A DNA stretch of 52,920 nucleotides from UBA12545 sp051024685 (GTDB lineage: Bacteria; Bacillota; DSM-521; Neomoorellales; Neomoorellaceae), in the NCBI GenBank assembly GCA_051024685.1, contig JAZHPA010000018.1, forward strand, positions 1 through 52,920, in the 5' to 3' direction. Under the pieces are notes generated by a model. That model did no database searches, was not told the DNA's origin, and saw only the letters and a program-made list of their open reading frames with translations. The stretch's first letter is position 1. Every line of letters begins with the position of its first letter. This document shows positions 22,763-32,427 of the stretch, one piece after another. Both the position numbers and the translations under genes were made by a program.

Positions 22763-24292
22763 CTATTCTACTTCAATTAAATTGCAGCCTGTCATGGCCT
22801 CCGGCTGGGGGAGCCCCAGCAGGGCCAATACGGTGGGCGCCACATCCTGCAAGGAACCTTGCCTTAGCTTTGCCTGCCGGTAACTCTCGTCGACCAGGAC
22901 AAAGGGCACCAGGTTGCTGGTGTGGGCCGTATGGGGTTCCCCATTGGGTTCAATCATCTCTTCAGCATTGCCGTGATCAGCGGTAATTATGAGGGGTGCC
23001 CGACGGGCCAGCATGGCCTGGGCCAGGCGGCCGATGCACTCATCAACCGCCTCCAGTGCCCGGATGGCAGCCTGCAGATCACCAGTATGTCCTACCATAT
23101 CCGGGTTGGCAAAATTAAGCACAATAAAATCATAGGTTTCAAGCCTCTTGAGCACCTCGGCAGTTACCTCATAGGCGCTCATTTCAGGCTTCTGGTCATA
23201 AGTGGCTACTTTAGGCGAGGGAATTAGGAGGCGATCTTCGTTGGGGAAGGGCTCCTCCACCCCGCCGTTAAAAAAGAAGGTAACGTGGGCATACTTTTCC
23301 GTTTCAGCAATGCGCAACTGCTTCAAACCCGCCCGGCTGACCACCTCTCCCAGGGTGTCCTTTAGATCCTGGGGGGGGAAGGCTACCGGTGCAGGAATGG
23401 TGACGTCGTACTGGGTAAGACAAACAAAACTAACGTTGAGTCTTCCGCCCGGCCGTTCAAAATACGGAAAGTCACTCTCCACAAAGGCCCTGGTCAGCTG
23501 CCGGGCCCGGTCGGCCCGGAAATTGAAGAAAATGACTGCATCCCCGTCTTTTACGGTGGCCAGGGGGAAACCGTCCCGCACAATTACCGAAGGTTCCACA
23601 AACTCGTCGGTAATATTTCGTTGGTAAGAAGCCTCTAAAGCTTCCATGGCGCTCGCAAACCTGTGGCCCTCCCCGGCCACCAGCGCGCGGTAGGCCCTTT
23701 CCGTGCGTTCCCAGCGGCGGTCCCGGTCCATGGCATAGTAGCGGCCCATGATGGTGGCGATGGCCCCCCGCCCCTGCCGCTGGCATTCATCCTCCACGGC
23801 CTCTATGTACTGGCCTGCACAGGCCGGCGGCACATCCCGGCCGTCCAGGAAAGCATGTATGTACACTTGGTCCATGCCTTCGCGTGCGGCCAGCTTCAGA
23901 AGGGCGTACAGGTGTTCCAGGTGGCTATGCACGCCTCCGTCGGAGAGAAGCCCTAAAAGGTGCAGGGCTCCCCCCCGTTTCTTAGCCCGCTCCAGCGCTT
24001 CTAGCAAAACCCGGTTCCTAAAGAATGAACCATCGCGGATGGCCCGGCTGATGCGGGTAAGCTCCTGGTAAACAATACGTCCTGCACCGATGTTCAGGTG
24101 TCCCACTTCCGAGTTGCCCATCTGCCCTTGAGGCAGTCCCACGGCTTCCCCGGAAGCCGCCAGGAGAGTATGGGGAAATTCATGCCACAAACGCCGGAAG
24201 TTGGGCAGGCGGGCCAGGGCCACGGCATTTCCCTTTTGGTCCTCGCTAACCCCCCACCCGTCCAGGATTGTAAGCATCAACGGCTTGTTCAT
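22763..24292 (-). CDS. gpmI: Cofactor-independent phosphoglycerate mutase
   Basis: Interconverts 3- and 2-phosphoglycerate with two Mn2+ ions. It has 509 residues. LTILDGWG holds the first metal Asp, and GNSEVGHLNIGAGR holds the Ser that carries the phosphate (Ser in NSEVGH). NPDMVGHTGD and ITADHGNAEEM hold the other metal ligands. ATG lies one base after the tpiA stop, indicating coupled translation. Confidence 0.98.
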   Translation of the reverse strand: MNKPLMLTILDGWGVSEDQKGNAVALARLPNFRRLWHEFPHTLLAASGEAVGLPQGQMGNSEVGHLNIGAGRIVYQELTRISRAIRDGSFFRNRVLLEALERAKKRGGALHLLGLLSDGGVHSHLEHLYALLKLAAREGMDQVYIHAFLDGRDVPPACAGQYIEAVEDECQRQGRGAIATIMGRYYAMDRDRRWERTERAYRALVAGEGHRFASAMEALEASYQRNITDEFVEPSVIVRDGFPLATVKDGDAVIFFNFRADRARQLTRAFVESDFPYFERPGGRLNVSFVCLTQYDVTIPAPVAFPPQDLKDTLGEVVSRAGLKQLRIAETEKYAHVTFFFNGGVEEPFPNEDRLLIPSPKVATYDQKPEMSAYEVTAEVLKRLETYDFIVLNFANPDMVGHTGDLQAAIRALEAVDECIGRLAQAMLARRAPLIITADHGNAEEMIEPNGEPHTAHTSNLVPFVLVDESYRQAKLRQGSLQDVAPTVLALLGLPQPEAMTGCNLIEVE

Positions 24293-24293
24293 C

Positions 24294-25061
24294 TCAGTCC
24301 TCCGCGGCCGTATTCACAATGGCGGCAAAAGAGATCGGGTCCAGGCTGGCCCCTCCCACCAGGGCACCGTCTATGTCCGGTTGGGCCATGAATTCTGCAA
24401 TGTTTTCCGGTTTTACGCTGCCCCCATACTGGATGCGGCACTTATCGGCCGCCTCCCGGCCGTACATTGCGGCCAGCCGCTGCCGGATGAAGGCAATAGC
24501 TTCCTGGGCGTCCTCGCCCGTGGCGTTTTTACCGGTGCCAATGGCCCACACAGGCTCGTAGGCCACTACCAGGCGGGCCACTTGGTCCGGTGTAAGGTCC
24601 GCTAGCCCTTCCTCCACCTGGCGCCGGCACACTTCCAGGGTCTGCCCCGCCTCCCGCTCGGCCAGGGTTTCGCCCACGCATACAATAGGTACCAGGTCGG
24701 ACCGGAAGGCCGCCCGCACCTTTTTCTTGACGGTGGCGTTAGTCTCGCCAAAATACTGCCGCCGCTCAGAATGACCGATAATGCAAAAGCGACAACCAAG
24801 TTCCTTTAACATGGGGCCCGAGATTTCCCCGGTATAGGGTCCCTCGTCTTCCCAGAAGATATCCTGGGCGCCCACGCTGATATTGGAGCCTGCCGCAGCC
24901 GCGACGGCCGCAGCCAGGGCGGTAAAGGGCGGGCAGACCACCACTTCTACCTGGGCCGCGCCCACCAGCTGTTTTAGGTCCGTTACTAGGCGCCGCGCTT
25001 CGCCGGACGTCTTGTACATCTTCCAGTTTCCCGCAATAATGGGCTGGCGCAAGGAAATCAC
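24294..25061 (-). CDS. tpiA: Triosephosphate isomerase
   Basis: Interconverts dihydroxyacetone phosphate and glyceraldehyde 3-phosphate. It has 255 residues. The catalytic Lys is in AGNWKMYKT, the His in IIGHSERR and the Glu in VVAYEPVWAIGTGK. The phosphate loop is QYGGSVKPEN. GTG start after AAGGAGAGG. It lies 85 nt after pgk. Confidence 0.98.
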   Translation of the reverse strand: MISLRQPIIAGNWKMYKTSGEARRLVTDLKQLVGAAQVEVVVCPPFTALAAAVAAAAGSNISVGAQDIFWEDEGPYTGEISGPMLKELGCRFCIIGHSERRQYFGETNATVKKKVRAAFRSDLVPIVCVGETLAEREAGQTLEVCRRQVEEGLADLTPDQVARLVVAYEPVWAIGTGKNATGEDAQEAIAFIRQRLAAMYGREAADKCRIQYGGSVKPENIAEFMAQPDIDGALVGGASLDPISFAAIVNTAAED

Positions 25062-25146
25062 CCTCTCCTTCTTACGTATCCCTTCTTTTCGGCGGGCTTC
25101 CCGGCAGGCTTCGAGGGGTAGGTACTGTTAAACCGGGGCGCTGTAC

Positions 25147-26331
25147 CTAAGCCCTGTCTTGCAAGGCCGCAATCCCAGGGAGTTGCCGGCCTTCCAGGAA
25201 CTCCAGGGAGGCTCCTCCACCGGTAGATATGTGAGTAACCTTATCTGCCACGCCCATCTTCTCCACCGCAGCTACGGAATCACCACCACCTACGATGGTC
25301 GTGCCCTGAACACCGGCTACCGCCCGGGCAACGGCCTCTGTACCCGCGGCAAAGTGCTCCATTTCAAATACGCCCATGGGCCCATTCCACACCACCGTTC
25401 GCGCGCCCTCTAAGGCCCCGGCAAAGGCGCGCCGGGTCTCCGGACCGATATCCACGGCCGCCCACCCGTCGGGCACCCCATCGGCTGCCACCACCTGGTG
25501 GGCTGCTCCGGGCGCCAGTTCTTGGGCCACCACCAGGTCCTGGGGGAGGAGCAGGTTGACCTTCCTCTTCTCCGCCTCGGCCATGAGCTCCGCTGCCAGG
25601 GATACCTTATCGTCTTCTACCAAAGACTTGCCCATATTAAAACCCTTGGCTTTGAGGAAAGTATTGGCCATGCCGCCGCCGATGATTAAGGTGTCTACTT
25701 TGCCCAGCAAATTGCGAATAACGCCGATCTTATCAGAAACCTTGGCCCCCCCGATAACCGCCACAAAGGGCCGCTCCGGATCGGCCAGGGCCTTGCCCAT
25801 GATCTCGATTTCCTTCTGCATTAGGAAGCCGGCCGCCGCAGGTAGATAATGGGCCACTCCTTCGGTGGAAGCGTGGGCGCGGTGGGCGGCGCCGAAAGCG
25901 TCATTAACATAGATGTCGGCCAGGGCCGCCAGTTTCCGGGCAAATTCCGGGTCGTTTTTCTCCTCCTCCGGATAAAAACGAATATTCTCCAGCAGCAGGA
26001 CTCCCCCCGGCTCTAATGCGGCTACGGCCTTTTCTACCTCAGGTCCGATACAGTCATCTACCTTCTTTACCGGCCGGCCCAGGAGCTCTTCGAGGCGCCG
26101 GGCCACAGGATCCATGCGTAGAGCCTCATTCACCTTGCCCTTGGGCCGTCCCAGGTGGGATACCAGGATGATTTTGGCCCCCTTCTCCATAAGATACCGG
26201 ATGGTAGGCAAGGCGGCCCTGATGCGCGTATCGTCTGCCACCCGGCCGTTGTCCAGGGGGACATTGAAATCCACCCGCACCAATACCCGCTTGCCGGCCA
26301 CGTCCAGATCCTTTAGAGTGAGCTTGTTCAC
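25147..26331 (-). CDS. pgk: Phosphoglycerate kinase
   Basis: Makes ATP from 1,3-bisphosphoglycerate. GTG 26331 (MNKLTLKDLDVAGKRVLVRVDFNVPL) is preferred because it lies 8 nt after AGGAGG; the upstream GTG at 26340 overlaps that site. This gives 394 residues, the typical length. Substrate-binding segments include SHLGRPKG and the nucleotide-binding GPMGVFEME, plus the C-terminal VGGGDSVAAVEKMG. It is the second gene of the glycolytic series. Confidence 0.97.
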   Translation of the reverse strand: MNKLTLKDLDVAGKRVLVRVDFNVPLDNGRVADDTRIRAALPTIRYLMEKGAKIILVSHLGRPKGKVNEALRMDPVARRLEELLGRPVKKVDDCIGPEVEKAVAALEPGGVLLLENIRFYPEEEKNDPEFARKLAALADIYVNDAFGAAHRAHASTEGVAHYLPAAAGFLMQKEIEIMGKALADPERPFVAVIGGAKVSDKIGVIRNLLGKVDTLIIGGGMANTFLKAKGFNMGKSLVEDDKVSLAAELMAEAEKRKVNLLLPQDLVVAQELAPGAAHQVVAADGVPDGWAAVDIGPETRRAFAGALEGARTVVWNGPMGVFEMEHFAAGTEAVARAVAGVQGTTIVGGGDSVAAVEKMGVADKVTHISTGGGASLEFLEGRQLPGIAALQDRA

Positions 26332-26419
26332 TTTAAGCACCTCCTGTACTGGTCAATTAAAGCGGCCGCCTTCCCCGGCGACCGCCTCTACTGCAGAAAT
26401 ATGGGTACCGCTCAACCTA

Positions 26420-27427
26420 TTAGAGTCCTTTGGAGGCCATAAAGGCGGCCAGGTCGATGACCCGGTTGGAGTAGGCCCACTCGTTGTCGTACCAGGCGAT
26501 AACCTTGACCATAGTGGCCTCCATGACCATGGTGGACAAGGCATCCACAATGGAGGAACGGGGATCCCCATTGAAGTCGCGGGAGACTAAGGGTTCCTCG
26601 CAGTAGCCCAGGATACCCTTCAGCTCCCCTTCGGCCGCCGCCTTAAAGGCCGCATTTACTTCCTCGACTGTGGTGGGTTTTTCCACATCAACGACCAGGT
26701 CAACTACGGACACGTTGGGAGTAGGTACGCGCATGGCAAAGCCATTGAGCTTGCCTTTTAGTTCGGGCAACACAAGGCCAATGGCTTTGGCCGCGCCGGT
26801 GGTTGTAGGGATGATAGACATGCCAGCCGCCCGGGCCCGGCGCAGGTCCTTATGCACTAAATCGAGAATGCGCTGGTCATTGGTATAGGAGTGGGCGGTG
26901 GTCATCAGGCCGCGCAGGACCTTAAAATGCTGGTGCAGTACCTTCACTACCGGAGCCAGGCAGTTGGTGGTACAGGAGGCATTGGAAACAATATGGTGTT
27001 GGGTGGGATTATACTTGTCCTCATTGACGCCCATAACAATGGTAATATCCTCATTCTTGGCCGGAGCGCTTATGATAACCTTCTTGGCGCCCGCCTGAAG
27101 GTGGGCCGCCGCTTTGGTGGCGTCGGTAAACACCCCGGTGGATTCCACCACAATGTCTACTCCTAAATCTTTCCATGGGAGCTTGGCCGGCTCCTTTTCG
27201 GACAAAACTTTTATTTCGCGGCCGGCTACCACCATCACATCCCCACGGGCCTCCACCTGGACATTCAGGGTACCGTGAACGGAATCATACTTCAGCAAGT
27301 GGGCATTGGTTTTGGCGTCGGCCAGGTCATTGACGGCTACAACCTGTACCTCCGGGTTCTGCAGAGAAGCGCGCATGACCAAGCGGCCGATGCGGCCGAA
27401 ACCGTTAATGGCAATCCTGACTGGCAT
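26420..27427 (-). CDS. gap: Glyceraldehyde-3-phosphate dehydrogenase
   Basis: A 335-residue NAD-type enzyme that oxidises glyceraldehyde 3-phosphate. It has the Rossmann start VRIAINGFGRIGRLVMRA, the catalytic Cys in SNASCTTNCLAPV, and the His in TTAHSYTNDQ. ATG follows AGGGGG. It is first in the glycolytic series. No CggR-type repressor gene precedes it; rpoN does. A weak promoter candidate on the minus strand is TTGTTC, 16 nt, TATTTT at about 27464-27497. Confidence 0.98.
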   Translation of the reverse strand: MPVRIAINGFGRIGRLVMRASLQNPEVQVVAVNDLADAKTNAHLLKYDSVHGTLNVQVEARGDVMVVAGREIKVLSEKEPAKLPWKDLGVDIVVESTGVFTDATKAAAHLQAGAKKVIISAPAKNEDITIVMGVNEDKYNPTQHHIVSNASCTTNCLAPVVKVLHQHFKVLRGLMTTAHSYTNDQRILDLVHKDLRRARAAGMSIIPTTTGAAKAIGLVLPELKGKLNGFAMRVPTPNVSVVDLVVDVEKPTTVEEVNAAFKAAAEGELKGILGYCEEPLVSRDFNGDPRSSIVDALSTMVMEATMVKVIAWYDNEWAYSNRVIDLAAFMASKGL

Positions 27428-27544
27428 TTATGTATCCCCCTTCTTCAACTATTATGTCTCTGGTTATTTTAAAATATGATTGCGTTTCTGGGAACAATCT
27501 CCTTCTTGTATTCAACATACACGACAAAAATCCTTTTTACCAGA

Positions 27545-27575
27545 ATGAAATTTAGGGTGACCTTCCCAGGTCACC
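27545..27575 (-). terminator. Terminator-like hairpin after rpoN
   Basis: GGGTGACC and GGTCACCC form an 8-bp stem with a six-base loop, then TAAATTTCATT on the minus strand. The T-tract is imperfect. It separates rpoN from gap. Confidence 0.6.
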
Positions 27576-27593
27576 CACCGTAGAGACAACGGT

Positions 27594-28976
27594 CTAGTCA
27601 TAACGCTTGCGCTTGCCGGCCGCCGGAATACCCGCCTCATCCCGGTACTTGGCCACCGTCCGGCGGGAGATCCGTATCCCTTGCTGCCGCAAGATGTCGG
27701 TCAATTGCTGGTCCGTCAGGGGCGAAGAGGGATTTTCACGTCCCACGGCTTCGGCAATTAGTTTTTTTATGCTTTCCGCCGCCGCCGAACCGTCCTTCTT
27801 GCACACCCCGCTGGCGAAGAAGAATTTCAACTCGAAGAGGCCCTGGGGGGTCTGCACGTATTTATTGGCCGTAGCCCGGCTCACCGTAGATTCGTGCAAG
27901 CCCAGTTTCTCGGCCACCTGGCGCATGGTCAGGGGTTTGAGATATTTTATCCCTTTTTCCATAAATTCCCGCTGCTCTTCCACAATACAGCTTATCACCC
28001 GGTAGAGAGTCAAGCGCCGCTGCTCTACACTGCGGATGATCCAGGCCGCCGCATTAAGCCTATCTTCAATAAACTTGCGCGTCCGGGAATCACAGGATTC
28101 CTGGTGTAGGAGGGCCTGGTAATGGGGATTGATGCTCAGGCGGGGAGCGGCCACATCATTGATCAACACTATATACTCGCCGCCCACCCGTTCCACGATG
28201 GCATCAGGGATAATATAACGAACGTCCCTGCTGCTGCCGAAGGTACGGCCCGGCTTGGGATCCAGCCTCCGAATAAAATCAACGGCCGCCTGTACCTGGG
28301 ACAGGCTTAACCCCAGACGCCGGGCGATTTTGGCCAACCTGCCCTCGGCCACATCGGGTAAAAAATGGCGGATAATTTTTTCCGTGCCGGCAGGTATGTC
28401 CCGGTACTGGCGCAGTTGCAGCAACAGGCACTCCACCAGATCCCGCGCCCCCACCCCCGGCGGGTCGAACCTCTGGATCACCTCCAGCACCCGCCATACT
28501 TCCCCCGGATGGACCTTAAGGCACTCGGCCGCCTCCTTAATGGAAATTTTCAAATACCCATTCTGATCGATATTTCCGATCAAGAAAAAGCCAATAGCCA
28601 ACTCGCTGCTAGACCTCACCGCCAGTTTCAACTGCAAGAGCAGGTAATCGTGCAGGCTCTGGCCTTCGGCCGCCGGGTAGTTTTCCTGGGGGAGCTGTTC
28701 CCTATCTTCCCGGGGAACAGGGACATAACCCAAGTCACTCCCGTCGGCAAAGTACTCTGCCCAGTCGAAATCGAAATCGTCCGCCTCTTCCCTATCTTCT
28801 GCTACCAGGTGTTCTTCCTCCCGGAGCTCGAGAATGGGGTTTTCTTCTAGTTCCTGCTGAATGTAATCAGCCAGCTCCAGGGTGGAAAGCTGCAAAATGA
28901 CGATAGCCTGGCGCAGTTCGGGCGTCATTACCAACTTCTGGGTCTGTTCCAGATGAAGCCCCATACCGGCCCGCAT
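27594..28976 (-). CDS. rpoN: RNA polymerase sigma-54 factor
   Basis: The alternative sigma factor that needs ATP-driven activators, 460 residues. The glutamine-rich activator-interacting region I is at residues 5-50 (GLHLEQTQKLVMTPELRQAIVILQ), with a core-binding domain following. The DNA-binding HTH (TMRQVAEKLGLHESTVSRATANKYV) and the RpoN box SRRTVAKYRD are near the C-terminus. ATG follows AAGGGGTGG. It is transcribed towards the glycolytic genes but separated from them by a hairpin. No sigma-54 activator gene is in the window. Confidence 0.97.
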   Translation of the reverse strand: MRAGMGLHLEQTQKLVMTPELRQAIVILQLSTLELADYIQQELEENPILELREEEHLVAEDREEADDFDFDWAEYFADGSDLGYVPVPREDREQLPQENYPAAEGQSLHDYLLLQLKLAVRSSSELAIGFFLIGNIDQNGYLKISIKEAAECLKVHPGEVWRVLEVIQRFDPPGVGARDLVECLLLQLRQYRDIPAGTEKIIRHFLPDVAEGRLAKIARRLGLSLSQVQAAVDFIRRLDPKPGRTFGSSRDVRYIIPDAIVERVGGEYIVLINDVAAPRLSINPHYQALLHQESCDSRTRKFIEDRLNAAAWIIRSVEQRRLTLYRVISCIVEEQREFMEKGIKYLKPLTMRQVAEKLGLHESTVSRATANKYVQTPQGLFELKFFFASGVCKKDGSAAAESIKKLIAEAVGRENPSSPLTDQQLTDILRQQGIRISRRTVAKYRDEAGIPAAGKRKRYD

Positions 28977-29038
28977 GCCTTTCCACCCCTTTCCTTCCGG
29001 GATTTTGCTTGTTCTTAACCGCTTCCCTTAATACAATA

Positions 29039-29647
29039 TTAATATTCTTGCTCGGCGGCTATTTTCCTGCCTAAAAAACAAAGAATTAATAGGCTGCTTA
29101 AACCGACGGCGGTCACGGCCGCCAGACCCTCCTGATCGGCCCGGAACAGGTAGGGGTGCCGGCCTAAAACGTAATCCACATAATCATTTATGCCCAACCA
29201 AACCCCGGCCAGAAGGACCTGCCGGAAGTTCGCGGGCCAGTGACGCACAAAAATATACCCTTCCGCCCCCATGCCCAGGTGGCTCAGAAAAAGCATTACT
29301 TCCAGCGGTTCGACAGGTCCTCCTTTGAGCCAATAATCGGATATGATAACTGCCGCCCACAGGCCGTACTTGATCACCCCTGCGGCCGCCAAAAGTCTCA
29401 GCAGAGGGTTTTCCTTTCCCTTTAGGGCCAGCGCCAAGGCCAGGGTAAAGAGGGAGGTCGAAAGGGGGCTATCGGGAGTAAAAACCCACCAGACCCAGGG
29501 AGTGGCGGCCAACTGACCCCGGTACCAGTAGTAACCGTATAAGGAGCCTAAAAGGTTGATGACCAGGAGGGTTTTCAAAAACCAGGGCTGATAGGGGTTG
29601 TCCCAGAATAATTCGCGACACCAGGCCCCAAAGGTCCTACCCTTCAC
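29039..29647 (-). CDS. DUF1405 membrane protein
   Basis: A 202-residue polytopic membrane protein with about six hydrophobic helices, of the DUF1405/YpjA type, function unknown. I prefer GTG 29647 after GAGGGG (VKGRTFGAWCRELFW), which overlaps the upstream acyltransferase by 11 nt. A start at 29692 would overlap it by 56 nt. Motif-like parts are YGYYWYRGQL, KYGLWAAVI and NDYVDYVLGRHPYL. It lies between acyltransferase and rpoN. Confidence 0.75.
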   Translation of the reverse strand: MKGRTFGAWCRELFWDNPYQPWFLKTLLVINLLGSLYGYYWYRGQLAATPWVWWVFTPDSPLSTSLFTLALALALKGKENPLLRLLAAAGVIKYGLWAAVIISDYWLKGGPVEPLEVMLFLSHLGMGAEGYIFVRHWPANFRQVLLAGVWLGINDYVDYVLGRHPYLFRADQEGLAAVTAVGLSSLLILCFLGRKIAAEQEY

Positions 29648-30137
29648 TTCGTACCCCTCCGGCAGACGGCAGGGGCCGGGCGGGCACGCCACCCACCACG
29701 GCTCCTGGAGGAATATCCCGGGTTACCACGGCTCCTGCTCCTACCAAAGCGCCATCGCCTATGCGCACGCCGGGCAGTATCGTGGCGTTAGCGCCTATCA
29801 GCACCCAGGAGCCTATTTCTACTTTCCCGAGGCGGTACTCGTGGGGCAAAAATTCATGGCACAGAATAGTAGCATTGTAACCGATAATGGTGTTCTCCCC
29901 GATGCTAATCAAATCGGGTCTTAACACGTCAAACATCACCATCAACCCTACAGAGGCAGAAGAAGCCACTCTTATCCCTACCAGCCGGAGGAGGAAATTC
30001 TTCAGCCGCAGAAAGGGCAGATAGCGGCAAAGCTGGATAAGGGTGAAATTCCAGGCTACCCTCCACAAAGGCGCCACCCGGCGCCAGCAGGCCATGGAAT
30101 TGGTATTATTTACGGGAAAACTCTGGAGCCGACGCAT
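29637..30137 (-). CDS. Hexapeptide-repeat acyltransferase
   Basis: A 166-residue left-handed beta-helix transferase, probably an O- or N-acetyltransferase. Repeats are seen in SIGENTIIGYNATILCHEF, VEIGSWVLIGANATILPGVRIGDGALVGAGAVVTRDIPPGAVVGGVPA split over residues about 75-155. The N-terminus has an amphipathic or membrane-associated stretch. ATG 30137 has GAGGAG 8 nt upstream but overlaps whiA by 32 nt; ATG 30095 just after the whiA stop is the alternative. The acceptor is unknown; wall or lipid sugars are likely. Confidence 0.8.
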   Translation of the reverse strand: MRRLQSFPVNNTNSMACWRRVAPLWRVAWNFTLIQLCRYLPFLRLKNFLLRLVGIRVASSASVGLMVMFDVLRPDLISIGENTIIGYNATILCHEFLPHEYRLGKVEIGSWVLIGANATILPGVRIGDGALVGAGAVVTRDIPPGAVVGGVPARPLPSAGGVRSEG

Positions 30138-31044
30138 CCATACTCTCCTCGGCTTTAAGATTCTCGGCCAGGGCCTCCAGGCGGCGCAGGCGGTGGTTGA
30201 TGCCTGATTTTCCCACCCGGGGGCTCAGCATTTCTCCCAGCTCCTTTAAAGTGGCTTCGGGGTAGCGCAGCCTCAGCTCCGCCACTTCCTGCAGGGCTTG
30301 CGGCAGGTTGGCCAGGCCTATTCTCTCTTCCAAAAAGCGGATGTTTTCCACCTGGCGCATCCCCGCCTCGATGGCTTTGCTTAAATTGGCCGTTTCGCAG
30401 TTCACCAGGCGGTTGACGTGGTTGCGCATGTTCTTATATACCAGCACGTTCTCGTAGGCCAGAACAGCCGCATAAGCACCCATGAGGCTTAAAATCTTTA
30501 TGATCTGCTGGCTGTCTTTGAAGTAGAGAACCAGCCCCCGGTGACGCCGGTTTACGCCCGGTTGGAGGGCCATTCCCCGCAGCAACCCCTTGACAAAGCG
30601 GAGGTCGCGGGCTTCAACAACCAGTTCCAGGTGATGGGCCAGCTCCGGGTTGGCCACCGAACCAGCGGCTAAGAAAGCTCCCCGCAGGTAGGCCGCCCGG
30701 CAGCAGGGGTGCAGTGACCGCTCCCTTTCCTCCAGCATTTTCCTGTCCTGGACCTGCAGGCCTACCAGGTGATAAACATAGGGTCGGCGCCAGCTTTTTT
30801 GCTTATCCCTTTCCACCCGGACCTTAAGTCCGGCTTCTTTGGCCAGGGAATAGGCTTTCCGCATGAGGGCTGGGCTTTCCGTGCTTAACAGGACATCCCG
30901 ACCCTGCTGTGGAACATCCCGGGTCCCGCGAGAAAAGTGCCAGAGGGCTGCTAATTCCGCCAGGCGACAGCAATCCTGTCTCGCCTGGACCCGGATCAGC
31001 TCTTCTTTGACGCGGGCCGAAAATGAAAGCTGCGTCTCTCGCAA
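30106..31044 (-). CDS. whiA: WhiA DNA-binding protein
   Basis: A 312-residue WhiA with an N-terminal LAGLIDADG-like fold and a C-terminal HTH (LKELGEMLSPRVGKSGINHRLRRLEALAE). In sporulating bacteria it affects division and chromosome segregation. TTG start follows GGAGGAGAG. The order rapZ-yvcK-whiA is conserved across Firmicutes and Actinobacteria and supports the call. Confidence 0.95.
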   Translation of the reverse strand: MRETQLSFSARVKEELIRVQARQDCCRLAELAALWHFSRGTRDVPQQGRDVLLSTESPALMRKAYSLAKEAGLKVRVERDKQKSWRRPYVYHLVGLQVQDRKMLEERERSLHPCCRAAYLRGAFLAAGSVANPELAHHLELVVEARDLRFVKGLLRGMALQPGVNRRHRGLVLYFKDSQQIIKILSLMGAYAAVLAYENVLVYKNMRNHVNRLVNCETANLSKAIEAGMRQVENIRFLEERIGLANLPQALQEVAELRLRYPEATLKELGEMLSPRVGKSGINHRLRRLEALAENLKAEESMDASAPEFSRK

Positions 31045-31065
31045 TTCTCTCCTCCACCTCTGAAT

Positions 31066-32427
31066 TTATCCCCCGGCAGGAACGGAAGGCCCGTCCAGCT
31101 TTTTCCGCAAGATAAAGTAAAACCGCGCTGGCGACCTCCAGGCCCGTCGTTTATAGATCTCTTCCATGATCACCCGGGCCAGGCGGTCGGGGTGGTGGCG
31201 CACCACGTGGGTCTCGTCGATGAGCCAGGCCTTCCGCAGTTCCACTCCCAACCTGGCCACCGCAGCAGCATCCACGACGACCGGGTGGGCGCCCTTCTCC
31301 CGGTAGCGACGCCTGGCGGCCCAGGAAACAGGGCCGCTGTGGGCAATTACGCAATCGATGATCCCAGGCCCGCAGTGGGCCTGAATGGCGCGCAGGTGGT
31401 CGGCTACCGTATACCCCTCCGTCTCCCCGGGCTGGGTCATGACGTTACTTATGTAAAATACCGGAGCCCGGGTGCGTCTCAAGGCATCCGCCAGGCCTCG
31501 CACCAGGAGGTTGGGGAGAACACTAGTATACAGGCTGCCGGGGCCGATCACGACGGCATCGGCCTGTTCAATAGCTTCCAGGGCTTCCCTGGGTGGGCGG
31601 CAGTCGGCCGGGTGCAAGAATACCCTTTTTATACGCTGGCCCGGGACGGGAATGCGGCTTTCTCCCCAGACCAGAGTTCCATCCTCCCTCTCGGCTCCCA
31701 GGGTTACCCGACTTAAGGTGGAGGGAAGCACCCGCCCGCCTACCGCCAGAACCCTGCCCAGCTCGCTTATAGCCTTTACAAAGTCCCCTGCCATGTCGGT
31801 CATGGCGGCCAGGAGGAGGTTGCCCAGGCTGTGGCCCGCCAGCCCCTCTCCCTTGCGAAAGCGGTAATTGAAAAGCTCCTCCATCAGTACTTCTGTGTCG
31901 GCCAGGGCCACCAGGCAGTTGCGGACATCCCCCGGGGGCAGGATGTCCAGCTCCGCCCGCAAGCGTCCCGAGCTTCCCCCGTCATCGGCCACCGTGACCA
32001 CCGCCGTCAGGTTGCGGGTATAGTTTTTTAACCCGCGCAGCAGGACGCCCAGCCCCGTCCCTCCACCAATGGCCACTATCCTGGGCCCGCCTTCCAGGAG
32101 GCGCCGACGGTAGAAAACTTCCCAGGGGCTTTTCTCCCGCGGCCAGAGGACGTGCAATACGGAGCGGGTCAGTTGCTCCATTCCCATGAGCATGATCACT
32201 AACCCCGCCGCCGCCACCAGCATGCCGCTTACGATGGGCGGGCCCCAAAACCCCAGGGTATGGTCGATTAGCCAGCGGACGCTGCGCTCGGCCGACGCCA
32301 AGAAGGTAACCCCCAAAGCCACCGCCAGCCCCGAAACCAGCAAAAAAAAGCCCAGGACCGCCAGCAGCAGCCAGCGCTTTACTTTCAAACCCGGGTACAG
32401 CCATTTGAGGCTTCCCAAGGGCCTCAC
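31066..32427 (-). CDS. yvcK: YvcK/CofD-like gluconeogenesis factor
   Basis: A 453-residue YvcK-family protein, required in Bacillus for growth on gluconeogenic carbon and for cell shape; it binds UDP-sugars. The CofD-like core starts near residue 115 (IVAIGGGTGLGVLLRGLK, then TVADDGGSSGRLR). Here an N-terminal extension of about 110 residues carries two hydrophobic helices, so this version is membrane-anchored. GTG start overlaps the rapZ stop as GTGA. Confidence 0.93.
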   Translation of the reverse strand: MRPLGSLKWLYPGLKVKRWLLLAVLGFFLLVSGLAVALGVTFLASAERSVRWLIDHTLGFWGPPIVSGMLVAAAGLVIMLMGMEQLTRSVLHVLWPREKSPWEVFYRRRLLEGGPRIVAIGGGTGLGVLLRGLKNYTRNLTAVVTVADDGGSSGRLRAELDILPPGDVRNCLVALADTEVLMEELFNYRFRKGEGLAGHSLGNLLLAAMTDMAGDFVKAISELGRVLAVGGRVLPSTLSRVTLGAEREDGTLVWGESRIPVPGQRIKRVFLHPADCRPPREALEAIEQADAVVIGPGSLYTSVLPNLLVRGLADALRRTRAPVFYISNVMTQPGETEGYTVADHLRAIQAHCGPGIIDCVIAHSGPVSWAARRRYREKGAHPVVVDAAAVARLGVELRKAWLIDETHVVRHHPDRLARVIMEEIYKRRAWRSPARFYFILRKKLDGPSVPAGG

